Under the pieces are notes generated by a model. The model was not told the DNA's origin and did not search any database. It worked only from the letters and a program-made list of their open reading frames with translations. From NCBI GenBank assembly GCA_041496705.1, contig JBGQFD010000011.1, positions 1-49,586 on the forward strand: a stretch of 49,586 nt of DNA, in the 5' to 3' direction. Shown here piece after piece: positions 40,029 to 49,500 of the stretch (position 1 is its first letter; the number at the start of each line of letters is the position of its first letter). This DNA comes from VBDM01 sp041496705. Its GTDB lineage: Bacteria; Pseudomonadota; Gammaproteobacteria; Burkholderiales; SG8-39. Position numbers and translations under genes: made by a program.

Positions 40029-40636
40029 GTCGCGGCAAATTCATCACCCTGGAAGGCATCGATGGGGCAGGGAAGAGCACCCATGTGGGATCCGTCGCAC
40101 GCTTTCTGCGGGAGCAGGGTAAGGACGTCGAGGTGACACGTGAACCCGGAGGTACGGGCCTGGGCGAGAAGCTGCGCGAACTGTTGCTTTCTCAGGCGAT
40201 GCACATAGAGACCGAAACGCTCTTGATGTTCGCGGCGCGCCAGGAGCACATCGCCGAAGTCATCGAACCGGCACTGTCTGCGGGACGCTGGGTGGTCTCG
40301 GACCGGTTCACCGATGCCACGTATGCGTATCAGGGCGCCGGTCGTGGCATGGCCGCCGACAGGCTTGCCGTGCTCGAACGGTGGGTGCAGGGTGAGCTTC
40401 GGCCTGACCTGACCATTGTGGTCGATGTCCCTGTCGAGCTCGCAGCGAGTCGAATCGCCAGTCTCCGCCCGGATCGGTTTGAGAAGGAAGACCGCGAGTT
40501 CTTTGGCCGTGTCCGCCGGGCATACCTCGAGCGGGCTGCAATGGAGCCGCAGCGGGTTCGCGTCATCGACGGCAGCAAGCCTCTCCCTATAGTTAATGAA
40601 GAAGTTGAAGTAATGCTGAAAAGCATATGTTATTAA
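40025..40636 (+). CDS. tmk: thymidylate kinase
   Basis: Tmk phosphorylates dTMP to dTDP. The P-loop is FITLEGIDGAGKSTH, the DR(Y/F) motif is VVSDRFTDATYAYQGAGRGM, and REPGGT and the LID region follow. Length 203 is typical. It overlaps mltG by 4 bp and holB by 10 bp. The last 60 bp are visibly richer in A and T than the rest of the gene. Confidence 0.95.
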   Translation: MSRGKFITLEGIDGAGKSTHVGSVARFLREQGKDVEVTREPGGTGLGEKLRELLLSQAMHIETETLLMFAARQEHIAEVIEPALSAGRWVVSDRFTDATYAYQGAGRGMAADRLAVLERWVQGELRPDLTIVVDVPVELAASRIASLRPDRFEKEDREFFGRVRRAYLERAAMEPQRVRVIDGSKPLPIVNEEVEVMLKSICY

Positions 40637-41637
40637 ACAATATTGAGTGGCTATCGTCTGCGTGGAAGGCCTGGGATCGGTTTGCCGGCCGGTTGCCGCA
40701 CGCAGTGCTGATTCAAGCGGGCGAAGGTTTCGGTGCATACGAGTTTGCCCAAGGTGTGGCCGCCGCGCTGCTGTGCGAGCAGCCGCGGGCCGACCGACGG
40801 GCCTGCGGGAGTTGTGCGGCGTGCGGCTGGTTCGTCGAGGGCAATCATCCCGACTATCGACCGGTGGTGCCCGATAGCCTGGCCGGAGACCGGCAGGTCG
40901 AAGAAGAGGAGCCACCAAAGAAGGAAAAGCGCAGCGAGCAGATCCGGGTCGAGCAAGTGCGTGCGTTGGCGGATTTTCTGGCGATCGGGACCCACCGGCG
41001 CGGTAAGCGCGTAATCCTCGTCTATCCGGCCGAGGCGATGAACGCAAACACCCAAAACGCCCTTCTGAAAAGTCTCGAGGAACCTCCCGCGGAAACGGTG
41101 TTTCTCCTGGTCACCGCCCAGGCTGACAGGCTCCTGGCGACAGTGCGCAGCCGTTGCCTGACATTCGCGCTCCCGCTGCCCGATGCGTCGCAGGTTTCGC
41201 GCTGGCTGAAGGAGCACGGGATCGAGCACCCCGAAGCGGCTCTCGCCCGGGCCGGAGGCGCGCCCATGGGCGCGCTCGTCTCAGCGGATTCCGAGGCCGA
41301 GTACTGGCGCCTTCTGGAGGGACTGTGCGACCCCGGGTTCGACCCTGTCAGCCTCGCCGATATGACTCAGAAGATCCCGATGGTGAAATTTGTGGATTGC
41401 CTTCAACGCTGGGGATTCGATTTGCTCCTTTCAAGAATGAGCGGACGTCTCCGGTACCACCCGGGTCTTAAGGCCGCCCGGGAGATATCGGACCGCTGCA
41501 GGGCAGAAGACATCACGGCCTTCCTGCGACACCTCGCGCAGGCGCGAGCGCTGGCCCGACACCCGCTGAATGCCAAGCTCTTTGCCGAGGACCTGCTGCT
41601 GCACTACCGACGGCTAATTCTTCCGGGTCAAGCGTGA
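40627..41637 (+). CDS. holB: DNA polymerase III subunit delta'
   Basis: HolB is part of the clamp loader. It shows an AAA+ fold with PHAVLIQAGEGFGAYEFAQG in place of a working Walker A. A zinc-binding cluster follows (LLCEQPRADRRACGSCAACG). Then come RVEQVRALADFLAIGTHRRG and NAQNALLKSLEEP-like (NTQNALLKSLEEPPAETVFL), and the SRC motif in TVRSRCLTFALP. The degenerate P-loop is normal for delta'. Length 336. It overlaps tmk by 10 bp and tatD by 4 bp. A pilZ gene, often found between holB and tatD in other Proteobacteria, is absent. Confidence 0.93.
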   Translation: MLLNNIEWLSSAWKAWDRFAGRLPHAVLIQAGEGFGAYEFAQGVAAALLCEQPRADRRACGSCAACGWFVEGNHPDYRPVVPDSLAGDRQVEEEEPPKKEKRSEQIRVEQVRALADFLAIGTHRRGKRVILVYPAEAMNANTQNALLKSLEEPPAETVFLLVTAQADRLLATVRSRCLTFALPLPDASQVSRWLKEHGIEHPEAALARAGGAPMGALVSADSEAEYWRLLEGLCDPGFDPVSLADMTQKIPMVKFVDCLQRWGFDLLLSRMSGRLRYHPGLKAAREISDRCRAEDITAFLRHLAQARALARHPLNAKLFAEDLLLHYRRLILPGQA

Positions 41638-42455
41638 ACGATCCGGCAACCGCGACCGAGGGCTTTCCGGGGCTGGTCGATTCGCACTGCCACCTGGATT
41701 TTCCGGATTTCGACGGAAAGCTCGATTCGGTGCGGGAGGAAATGCGCGATCTTGGCGTGACGCACGCCTTGTGCATCAGCGTGAGCCTGGAAACCTTGTC
41801 CAAGGTAGTCGGGCTTGCCGAGACCTACGACAATTTCTATGCAAGCGTCGGCATCCACCCTGAACATGACAGTGATGGAGCGATCGAGACAGACCAGCTG
41901 GTGGAACTTGCAGGGCACCCCCGCGTAGTCGCCGTCGGCGAGACCGGCCTCGACTACTATCGGTCGACGGGGGATCTGGAGTGGCAGCGTCGGAGGTTCC
42001 GAATCCATATCCAGGCAGCGCGCAGAAGCGGAAAGCCCCTGGTGATTCATACGCGCGACTCGGCGGAAGATACGCTGCAAATCATGCGTGAAGAAGGGGC
42101 GGGTGAGGTGGGGGGCGTTATGCATTGCTTTACCGAGACGCACGAAGTAGCGGCCGCCGCCGTCGACATGGGATTCCTCATCTCGTTTTCGGGGATCGTG
42201 ACATTCAAGAACGCGGTGGCGTTGAAGGAGGTTGCTCGCGGCGTTCCTCTGGAGTCGCTACTGGTCGAAACCGACGCACCCTTTCTTGCACCGGTTCCGC
42301 ACCGCGGGAAGGTGAACCGTCCCGCCTGGGTCCGGTATGTGGCCGAGGAGGTTGCCCGGCTTCGCGGCATGCGGGTGGAGGCACTCGCCCTGGCCACGAC
42401 GGCTAACTTTCGCCGGGTATTTTCACCGCCAGACTGGACTGAGAAAATACTTTAG
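41634..42455 (+). CDS. TatD family hydrolase (YcfH-like)
   Basis: This 273-residue metal-dependent hydrolase has the TatD pattern: LVDSHCHLDFPDFDG with His18 and His20, ASVGIHPEH, AVGETGLDYYR with the bridging Glu, VIHTRDS, VMHCFTE, and ETDAPFLAPVPHRGK. Family members are DNases or exonucleases; YcfH-type members commonly sit after holB. The ATG overlaps the holB stop by 4 bp. It is the last gene of the run before an AT-rich gap. Confidence 0.9.
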   Translation: MNDPATATEGFPGLVDSHCHLDFPDFDGKLDSVREEMRDLGVTHALCISVSLETLSKVVGLAETYDNFYASVGIHPEHDSDGAIETDQLVELAGHPRVVAVGETGLDYYRSTGDLEWQRRRFRIHIQAARRSGKPLVIHTRDSAEDTLQIMREEGAGEVGGVMHCFTETHEVAAAAVDMGFLISFSGIVTFKNAVALKEVARGVPLESLLVETDAPFLAPVPHRGKVNRPAWVRYVAEEVARLRGMRVEALALATTANFRRVFSPPDWTEKIL

Positions 42456-42507
42456 GAAAGCTGTATAAGTATCTAGTAGTAAGTGTATATAGCATATTCA
42501 ATAATGA

Positions 42508-42530
42508 ACTTCTTGAAGAAGTGCTATTTT
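42508..42530 (+). terminator. candidate terminator after tatD
   Basis: ACTTCT and AGAAGT pair around TGA, and GCTATTTT follows directly. It lies 52 nt after the tatD stop in the AT-rich part of a 407-bp gap (42456-42862). The stem is short and AT-rich, so the call is tentative. Apart from this and the small ORF at 42644, I see nothing in the gap that I can assign. Confidence 0.4.
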
Positions 42531-42643
42531 AACTAATTTTACATAATACACATATGCGACAATCCTAAGTACCGCAATCCTGACACAACAAGTCGGGTTT
42601 TCCCGGATATCGGTCCATCGACCGGTCTGGCAAGCTCCCTTGA

Positions 42644-42847
42644 GTGATACCGAAGCATGCCGGGGCCTTGGCGGTTTGCGCTGTCCTCAACTCAAGCTGC
42701 GCGGGTATGACTTACGATCCGCCAGTCCTGCCGGCTTGTCTGGCGATTACTGCACCGATAATGATCCTGACGTCAGGTTCGGGCGTTTCTTTGGCGGCGG
42801 GATGCGTATTGGGCAGCGCGGCCCTCGCCTACGATCACAATCGGTGA
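42644..42847 (+). CDS. doubtful small lipoprotein-like ORF
   Basis: A 67-codon frame starts with GTG directly after an in-frame TGA. Its product begins like a lipoprotein leader (ALAVCAVLNSSCAG, though the residue before the SSC is Asn rather than Leu). It then has the sequence MTYDPPVLPA and a hydrophobic stretch, and ends AALAYDHNR. No ribosome binding site is visible. It may be a real small membrane protein, or the remains of one. I do not recognise a family. Confidence 0.3.
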   Translation: MIPKHAGALAVCAVLNSSCAGMTYDPPVLPACLAITAPIMILTSGSGVSLAAGCVLGSAALAYDHNR

Positions 42848-42862
42848 GACTCCGTCCGGGTG

Positions 42863-43591
42863 TTACCTGCCGCTCGCCTGGATGCGGCCCTTGAGCCGCT
42901 CGGCCAGAGTGAGCTCTAGTTTCTGCAGCTGCCCTAGGGCAATCTCGGCGTCTTTGCGTTGTCCAATCCGGACCTGGGCGGATCCTAGTTCAAACCAGCC
43001 GCGTGCAAATTCCGGCTCGAGGCGTACCGCCTCCCGGTAAGAGGCAACTGCGCGGTCAAGCCGGCTCGCGTCGCGGTAGGCCTCTCCTAAGAGGAAAAAC
43101 GTCACGAAGGAACTCCGACTGACGGTGCTTGCATATTCGAGGGTCTGGGCCGCTCGCCCCGGCTGTCCCGACAGTCGCTGAGCTTCACCCAGGAGGTTCC
43201 AGGCCCCGACATCCTCCGGATTGCGCTGGGTCACGCGAGAGAGCATCGCCGTCGCCTTCGGATAGTCGCGGTTTTTCAGCCAGCCATAGCCCGCTATGAC
43301 GCCCCAGTCGGAGCCTTCCGGGTCGCGTCGCTGGTGTTCTTCGGCAAAGTGCACCAGCCCCGGCCAGTCCCGATTTCGATTCAACTCGGCAACGCGCTGC
43401 CTTTGTTCGAAGGTGTCGCCGCGTCCGACAAGCGTCGAAGCGGATAGCGGATCCACCGAAGGATTCTCGTATTCCAGCGTGGCGGCCGGCCCGCCGCAGC
43501 CGGACAACGAGACACACGCCGCGAGTGCGACCAGGAGTCGGATGGAGGATTCAGACCTTGTTCTGATAGACGTAGGCCTGCTGTTTGACAT
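42863..43591 (-). CDS. TPR-repeat lipoprotein
   Basis: The 242-residue protein has a basic N-terminus, a hydrophobic leader and the lipobox LSGC (residues 29-32), so it is probably an anchored lipoprotein. Residues about 95-225 form TPR-like helical pairs (DVGAWNLLGEAQRLSGQPGR, FFLLGEAYRDASRLDRAVAS, GWFELGSAQVRIGQRKDAEI). Such proteins usually scaffold other proteins; no partner is indicated. The ATG overlaps the 3' end of the DUF3460 gene by 41 bp. No better start is available downstream. Confidence 0.75.
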   Translation of the reverse strand: MSNSRPTSIRTRSESSIRLLVALAACVSLSGCGGPAATLEYENPSVDPLSASTLVGRGDTFEQRQRVAELNRNRDWPGLVHFAEEHQRRDPEGSDWGVIAGYGWLKNRDYPKATAMLSRVTQRNPEDVGAWNLLGEAQRLSGQPGRAAQTLEYASTVSRSSFVTFFLLGEAYRDASRLDRAVASYREAVRLEPEFARGWFELGSAQVRIGQRKDAEIALGQLQKLELTLAERLKGRIQASGR

Positions 43592-43742
43592 TCGATTCTG
43601 CAGAGCGCTTCAAGGTGTCAGGATCGAGCTTTTTGTCCCACCACATGGCCCGTCCCTTTTTCTGCTCCTCGGCGATGTGCGGTTTTTCCCGGAGCAGCTC
43701 GCGGATCATCCGGGTGATGTCGGATTCGTAAGGTTGCGTCAT
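43551..43742 (-). CDS. DUF3460 family protein
   Basis: This 63-residue hydrophilic protein (YESDITRMIRELLREKPHIA, then GRAMWWDKKLDPD) matches the DUF3460 family of Betaproteobacteria. The conserved WWDK and the acidic-basic helix are visible. The function is unknown. It is the first gene of the minus-strand pair with the TPR lipoprotein and is divergent from lexA, 112 bp away. Confidence 0.8.
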   Translation of the reverse strand: MTQPYESDITRMIRELLREKPHIAEEQKKGRAMWWDKKLDPDTLKRSAESNVKQQAYVYQNKV

Positions 43743-43806
43743 GGCGGAAATACTCGGTGTGTGACGGAAAAATTATACGCCGCCCTGGCGCTCACCGAAG
43801 GCTCGC

Positions 43807-43835
43807 TTGCCAAATCGCTAAATACTGTATATAAA
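43807..43835 (+). promoter_or_regulatory. lexA promoter
   Basis: TTGCCA (43807-43812) and TATAAA (43830-43835) are separated by 17 bp. The -10 element lies within the SOS box, so LexA bound there would block RNA polymerase. Transcription would start about 12 bp before the lexA ATG. Confidence 0.65.
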
Positions 43836-43840
43836 TACAG
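43825..43840. promoter_or_regulatory. SOS box (LexA operator) of lexA-imuA-imuB-dnaE2
   Basis: CTGTATATAAATACAG matches the Gammaproteobacterial/Betaproteobacterial LexA consensus CTGT-N8-ACAG with an AT-only centre. It is flanked by TA on the left and GTA on the right. It overlaps the -10 element and ends 14 bp before the lexA ATG. Autoregulation of lexA and SOS control of the downstream mutagenesis genes follow. Confidence 0.9.
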
Positions 43841-43854
43841 GTACGGGAGGCCCC

Positions 43855-44454
43855 ATGACAGAAGAACTTACCCCCAAGCAGCAGAAAATCCTGGATTTTG
43901 TCCGCAAAACCGTCCAAAAAACCGGTTTCCCGCCCACGCGGATCGAGATCGCGAAGGCTTTCCGTTACAGCTCTCCCAATGCTGCTGAAGAACACCTGCG
44001 CATGCTGGAGAGAAAAGGCGCGATCGAGCTGACCCCGGGTGCCTCGCGCGGCATCCGGCTCGCTAGCGGGGTCGGGCTGCCGCTCATCGGTCGCGTTGCC
44101 GCCGGCAGCCCTATTCTCGCCGAAGCGCATGTCGAGCGGCGCTGCCAGGTCGATCCTGACCTGTTTCAGCCGCGCGCCGACTATCTGCTCAAGGTACGCG
44201 GCATGAGCATGCGCGACGCGGGCATTCTGGACGGCGACCTGCTCGCGGTGCACCGTACCCGCGAAGCACGCTCCGGTCAGATCGTCGTGGCGCGTGTGCA
44301 CGACGAGGTCACGGTGAAGCGCTTGCGTCGCCGCGGCAGTACCGTGGAACTGCTCCCTGAAAATCCCGAATTTAAGCCTATCGTGATCGATCCGCGCGAG
44401 AACGATTTCGCCATAGAAGGGCTGGCGGTTGGGGTCATTCGTCAGCCGCTGTGA
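43855..44454 (+). CDS. lexA: LexA repressor
   Basis: LexA represses SOS genes and cleaves itself when RecA is active. The N-terminal winged helix (residues 1-68) has LTPKQQKILDFVRKTVQKTG and a helix with RYSSPNAAEEHLRMLERKGA. The cleavage site is Ala83-Gly84 in RVAAGSPILAE. The protease dyad is Ser118 (VRGMSMRDAGI) and Lys155 (EVTVKRLRRRG). Length 199 is normal. GGGAGG lies 4 nt before the ATG. The gene heads a cassette with imuA, imuB and dnaE2, with only 27 bp to imuA, and no separate full SOS box is seen there. Confidence 0.96.
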   Translation: MTEELTPKQQKILDFVRKTVQKTGFPPTRIEIAKAFRYSSPNAAEEHLRMLERKGAIELTPGASRGIRLASGVGLPLIGRVAAGSPILAEAHVERRCQVDPDLFQPRADYLLKVRGMSMRDAGILDGDLLAVHRTREARSGQIVVARVHDEVTVKRLRRRGSTVELLPENPEFKPIVIDPRENDFAIEGLAVGVIRQPL

Positions 44455-44481
44455 AAAGTAACCCCTCGTATACCTTGTCCC

Positions 44482-45204
44482 ATGAATGCAGGGAATCCGT
44501 CTTTTGCCGCGCTGCTCGACCGTCCCGATATCTGGCGTGGCGGCGCCGTGACCCGTGCCGGGTTCCCAACCGTCTCAACCGGCTTTCCTGAACTCGACGC
44601 CCAGCTCCCCGGCTGCGGCTGGCCCGCCGGGGCGCTGACTGAAATCATTCCCGCACACGAGGGCATCGGCGAGTTACGTTTCCTCGGTCCGGCTCTCTCG
44701 GCATTATCCCGACAGGGTTTGCGGCTCGCCTGGATTGCCCCGCCCCATCTGCCCTATGCACCCGCCCTCGCTGCGGCTGGGATCGATCTTTCCGCCCTTA
44801 TCATCGTGCGTACAGGCTCCCCGAAAGAAACGCTTTGGGGTGCAGAGCAGGCACTACAGTCGAATGCCTGCGGTGCAGTGCTTGCCTGGCCGCAAGCGGC
44901 AAAGTACGCGGAACTAAGGCGGTTGCAGATCGCCGCCGAAGGCGGCCGGGCTCTGGTTTTTCTCTTCCGCCCTGCGAAGGCCGACGCAGAGCCCTCCCCT
45001 GCAGTGCTGCGGATCGCGCTGGACACTGCGCAAGGCGGGCTTGCGGTGCGTATCTTCAAGCGTCGCGGGACCCCTCTCGCTTCTCCGGTGCTGTTGCCCG
45101 CGATGCCGCCTGCGGTGCGCACCAAATCGTGCCGTCATGTGGATCGCCATCCGGTTTCCGCTCCTGCCGCTCGAGATTTTCCTGCGCGGCTCGTCCACAT
45201 CTGA
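44482..45204 (+). CDS. imuA: ImuA (SulA-like/RecA-like SOS mutagenesis protein)
   Basis: ImuA works with ImuB and DnaE2 in error-prone synthesis across damage. The 240-residue protein has the RecA-like core without a normal Walker A: FPTVSTGFPELDAQLPGCGW followed by PAGALTEIIPAHEGIGELRF, then LAWIAPPHLPYAPALAAAGI and LIIVRTGSPKETLWGAEQAL. The start LLDRPDIWRG is common in this family. Its 3' end overlaps imuB by 68 bp. Control is through the lexA promoter. Confidence 0.88.
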   Translation: MNAGNPSFAALLDRPDIWRGGAVTRAGFPTVSTGFPELDAQLPGCGWPAGALTEIIPAHEGIGELRFLGPALSALSRQGLRLAWIAPPHLPYAPALAAAGIDLSALIIVRTGSPKETLWGAEQALQSNACGAVLAWPQAAKYAELRRLQIAAEGGRALVFLFRPAKADAEPSPAVLRIALDTAQGGLAVRIFKRRGTPLASPVLLPAMPPAVRTKSCRHVDRHPVSAPAARDFPARLVHI

Positions 45205-46555
45205 GCCTTTCGCGGTCGAAGAGCGGCACCACGTCCTGCTTTGCGACCGCAAAGCCGCATGGCGGGGAGTGCGCACCGGCATGGCGACTTCAGCGGCGCT
45301 CGCATTGGTACCGAACCTGCGCACGGTGCCACGCTATCCCGCGGGAGAAACCGAAGCACTGCTGGGTATCGCCGCTTGGGCAGGGCAATTTACGCCCGGG
45401 GTTGCGCTCGATTTTCCCTTTGCCGTGCTGCTTGAAACGTCGGGAAGCCTAAGGTTTTTCCGCGGGCTTGAGGCGCTCATCGAAAATTTGCGGCACGGGG
45501 TTGCCGAGCTCGGGTACCACGCGGTTTTCGCCGGCGCTCCCACGCCGCGAGCTGCCTCCTGTCTTGCTTTTTCCGAAAATCAGAAATTCATCAAAACTGC
45601 CGTGGAACTCGACACGGCACTTGCTCCACTTCCTGTCGACGCGCTGGCGAGCTCGGATACCCTCGAAGCGCTCGAAGCAATAGGCCTGCGCACGCTGGGC
45701 GAGTTGTGCGCGCTGCCGCGCGAAGGCGTGGCGCGGCGCTTCGGGCAGGCGCTACTAGACGATCTCGATCGTGCACTGGGCAGGCGTCCCGATCCGCGCA
45801 GTTTTTTCGTTCCGCCGGCCAGGTTTCACGCTGGTATCGAGTTGCCGGCGGAAGTCACGCAAGCCGATGCGCTTGCGTTCGCCGGAAAAAGGCTGATTGC
45901 ACAGCTTGCCGGCTTCCTGGCGGCGTGTTCCGGGGGAACTCAGCGTTTCATTTTGAAATTCGCGCACCGCGACATGGCTCCGACTGAAGTCGCCATCGGC
46001 CTGGTCGCTCCATCGCGTGACTTCGAGCATTTCACGTTGCTCCTGCGCGAGCGGCTGGCGAGTCTCAGGCTGCGCGCGCCGGTGCGTTCGATCGTGCTGG
46101 AAGCCGGCGAGGTGACACCCCTCTCGGGCTCCAACCATCCGTTGCTGCTCGAACAAGGCAAGCCGCAGGGCCAATGGGAACATCTGGTCGAACGGCTGAG
46201 CGCCCGGCTCGGTGCCGATGCAGTGCATGGATTGGCGTGCCGCGCCGAGCATCGCCCGGAGCATGCCACCGCCACACCCGGGCTCGGCGCTCCGCCATTT
46301 GAGCTGGACTTCGGCGAAAGGCCATTCTGGCTGCTGGAATCCCCCAAACTGCTGCCGGATGTCAGCGGGATGCCGCAGCACGAAGGCCCGCTGGAGCTGC
46401 TCGCCGGTCCGGAGCGCGTCGAGTCCGGTTGGTGGGACGGCGGGGACGTCTTCCGCGACTACTTTGTCGCCCGGACGCAAAATCAGTCGTTGTTGTGGAT
46501 ATTCTGTGACCGGCGCGGGGAAGGTGGCTGGTATCTGCACGGCTTCTTCGCCTAG
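45137..46555 (+). CDS. imuB: ImuB (inactive Y-family polymerase-like adaptor)
   Basis: ImuB is a non-catalytic Y-family homologue that bridges DnaE2 and the sliding clamp. The start at 45137 gives MWIAIRFPLLPLEIFLRGSS and 472 residues. A longer reading from 45041 lies within imuA. The palm region lacks the usual metal-binding acidic residues. The GLRTLGELCALPREGVARRF segment is the helix-hairpin-helix of the thumb. A clamp-binding motif QNQSLLW is present near the C-terminus. dnaE2 begins 2 bp after its stop. Confidence 0.9.
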   Translation: MWIAIRFPLLPLEIFLRGSSTSEPFAVEERHHVLLCDRKAAWRGVRTGMATSAALALVPNLRTVPRYPAGETEALLGIAAWAGQFTPGVALDFPFAVLLETSGSLRFFRGLEALIENLRHGVAELGYHAVFAGAPTPRAASCLAFSENQKFIKTAVELDTALAPLPVDALASSDTLEALEAIGLRTLGELCALPREGVARRFGQALLDDLDRALGRRPDPRSFFVPPARFHAGIELPAEVTQADALAFAGKRLIAQLAGFLAACSGGTQRFILKFAHRDMAPTEVAIGLVAPSRDFEHFTLLLRERLASLRLRAPVRSIVLEAGEVTPLSGSNHPLLLEQGKPQGQWEHLVERLSARLGADAVHGLACRAEHRPEHATATPGLGAPPFELDFGERPFWLLESPKLLPDVSGMPQHEGPLELLAGPERVESGWWDGGDVFRDYFVARTQNQSLLWIFCDRRGEGGWYLHGFFA

Positions 46556-46557
46556 CC

Positions 46558-49500
46558 ATGTACTCCCCTATTCCCGATTATGCGGAGCTGCATTGCCTTT
46601 CCAATTTCAGCTTTCTGCGGGGTGCTTCGCATCCGGATGAACTGGTGCAACGAGCTGCCGCTCTCGGTTATGCGGCGCTCGCCTTGACCGACGAATGCTC
46701 AGTTGCCGGCGTGGTGCGAGCGTACGAAGCGGCAAAGGAACCGGGACTGAAGCTCATCGTCGGAAGCGAAGTGCAATTGCAGAACGGTCCGAAGCTGGTA
46801 ATACTCGCCGCCAGCCGCGAGGGCTACGGTTGCCTGTCGGAGTTCATCACCTGCGGCCGGCGCAGATCCAGGAAGGGCCGCTATGCGCTCCGCTGGGCCG
46901 ATCTCGACGGCGGCTTGCCGGGGTGCCTTGTGCTGCTCGCCCCTCCCCCCCTCGTCTCCGGCCCGGGGAGCGAAACGCAGGCGCGTGCCGTTGCCGAGCG
47001 CTTCGCCGGCCGCGCATGGATTGCGGCGGAGTTGCTGTGCGGGCCGAACGACCGGGCTCGTCTCGACGGGCTGCGCGAGCTTGCCGCAGCGTCCGGAATG
47101 CCGCTGGTCGCAGCCGGTGACGTGCATATGCATCAGCGCTCGCGCCGGCCATTGCAGGATACGCTCACCGCGATCCGGCTCGGCAGACCGGTGCAGCGCT
47201 GCGGTCATGCCTTGCATCCCAATGCCGAGCGGCATCTGCGGATGCGCATGCGCCTCGCCCAGATCTATCCGACGGACCTACTGACCGAAACGGTGAAGAT
47301 TGCCGAACGCTGCGATTTTTCCCTGGAAGAGCTGCACTACGAGTATCCGCAAGAGCTGGTCCCGCCCGGGGAGACCCCGACCCCTTATCTGCGCAGGCTA
47401 GTCGAGGATGGCTGCTGCAAGCGGTTTCCGCAGGGCGTTCCCGACGCGGTCCGCGAACTCATCGAAAAGGAGCTGGCGCTCATCGCCGAGCTTCGCTACG
47501 AGCCGTTTTTTCTCACTGTGCACGACATCGTCCGCTATGCCAGAAGCAGGGACATTCTCTGCCAAGGACGCGGCTCCGCGGCGAACTCGGCCGTGTGCTA
47601 CGCCCTGCAGGTTACCGAGGTGAATCCCGTCAAGCAGAAGCTGCTGTTCGAGCGCTTCGTTTCCAGGGAGCGCAATGAACCGCCAGACATCGATGTCGAC
47701 TTCGAGCATCAGCGGCGCGAAGAAGTCATCCAGTACATCTATGGGAAATACGGCCGCGACCGGGCTGCGATCGCCGCCACCGTGATCTGCTATCGGCCAA
47801 AGAGCGCGCTGCGCGACGTGGGCAAGGCGCTCGGGCTCGATTTTCGGCAAGTGGACCGGATCGCCAAATCGGTTGCCTGGTGGGACGACAGGAAAGACCT
47901 CGCCCTGCGGCTGCGCGAAACGGGGTTCGATCCGGAAAGCCCGGCGATGCGACGCCTGATCGCGCTTTCCAGCCAGCTGCTCGGTTTTCCACGCCATCTT
48001 TCCCAGCACGTCGGCGGCTTCGTGATCTCGCGGGGGCCGCTCGCGAGTCTGGTGCCAATCGAAAATGCGGCAATGCCCGAGCGCAGCGTCATCCAGTGGG
48101 ACAAGGACGACCTGGACAGCCTGGGTCTGCTGAAGGTGGACGTTCTCGGGCTGGGCATGCTGTCTGTGGTTCGCCGGGCGCTCGAGTCGGTCAACGCGCT
48201 GCGCGGCAGCCGTCATTCCATGGACAGCCTGCTGCAACGGGAAGATCCGCGCGTCTACGAAATGATCCGGAAAGCCGACACCATCGGTGTTTTCCAGATC
48301 GAATCCCGGGCGCAGATGTCCATGCTGCCGAGGCTCGGGCCGAGGGAGTTCTACGACCTCGTAATCGAGATCGCGATCGTGCGTCCCGGTCCGATCCAGG
48401 GCGACATGGTGCACCCGTATCTGAGGCGGCGGGCCGGAAATGAAGCCGTCGATTACCCTAACGCGGCGGTGAAGAAAGTGCTGGAACGCACGCTGGGAGT
48501 ACCGATTTTCCAGGAGCAGGTCATGGAGCTCGCGGTGGTCGCCGCGGGTTTCACGCCCGGAGAAGCGGATCAACTGCGCCGCGCCATGGCCGCATGGCGG
48601 CGCAAAGGCGGCCTCGAGCCGTTCCAGAAAAGACTCATGGACGGCATGCGCGAACGCGGTATCTCTACGGGATTTGCCGAACGTATCTATCGGCAGATTC
48701 TCGGTTTCGGCGAATACGGTTTTCCCGAATCACACTCGGTGAGCTTCGCGCTGCTCGCCTACGTTTCAGCCTGGCTCAAGTGCTACGAACCTGCGGCCTT
48801 TCTTGCCGCGCTCCTGAACAGCCAGCCCATGGGTTTCTATACGCCTTCGCAGCTGGTGCAGGACGCTCGCCGGCACGGCGTAGAAGTGCGACCGGTCGAC
48901 GTCACGGCGAGCCAATACGAATGCACGCTCGAACCCGGGGAAGCGGGATCCGCGGTTCGTCTGGGTTTCCTGCTGGTGCGAGGTCTCTCCGAAGATGGCG
49001 CGAAGCGAATCGTCGAAGCGCGTACGCAAGGGACGCTGCAGTCGGTCGACGATCTTGCGCACCGCGCCTCGCTGAACCGCCACGATCTGAAATGCCTGGC
49101 CGCGGCAGCCGCCCTGCAAGCGGTGAGCGGACACCGGCGCCAGACTCATTGGGCGGTTGCCGGCGTGGACACCGGCAGGAATATTCTGCACGGAGTGCCG
49201 ATCGCGGAAACCCCGGTCGTCCTCGAACCGCCCACCGAGGGCGAAAACCTGGTGGCCGACTACGCCGCCACGGGGCTGACGCTGGGGCGGCATCCCCTGG
49301 CCTTGTTGCGGCAACATCTTTCGCGCATGCGCTTTTCCACTGCCGCCGAGCTGCGTTCTCTGCCAGGCGGTCGGCGTGCACGCGCAGCGGGCATCGTCAC
49401 CGGCCGCCAGCGTCCGGACACGGCCTCGGGGGCCGTGTTCGTTACGCTCGAGGACGAAACCGGCTGTGTCAACGTCATCGTCTGGCGCGATCTCACCGAG

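Noticed and set aside
42600..42620. CGGG-TTTT-CCCG as a terminator
   Set aside because: A 4-bp stem with no following T-run is too weak to call, and no gene ends close before it.
44446..44481. Second SOS box between lexA and imuA (CTGT then ACCC at 8 nt spacing)
   Set aside because: Only the left half-site matches the consensus. The single strong box upstream of lexA is enough to explain control.
45137..46555. ImuB as an active Y-family translesion polymerase
   Set aside because: The catalytic acidic residues are not seen, and its cassette context and clamp motif fit the non-catalytic ImuB role.
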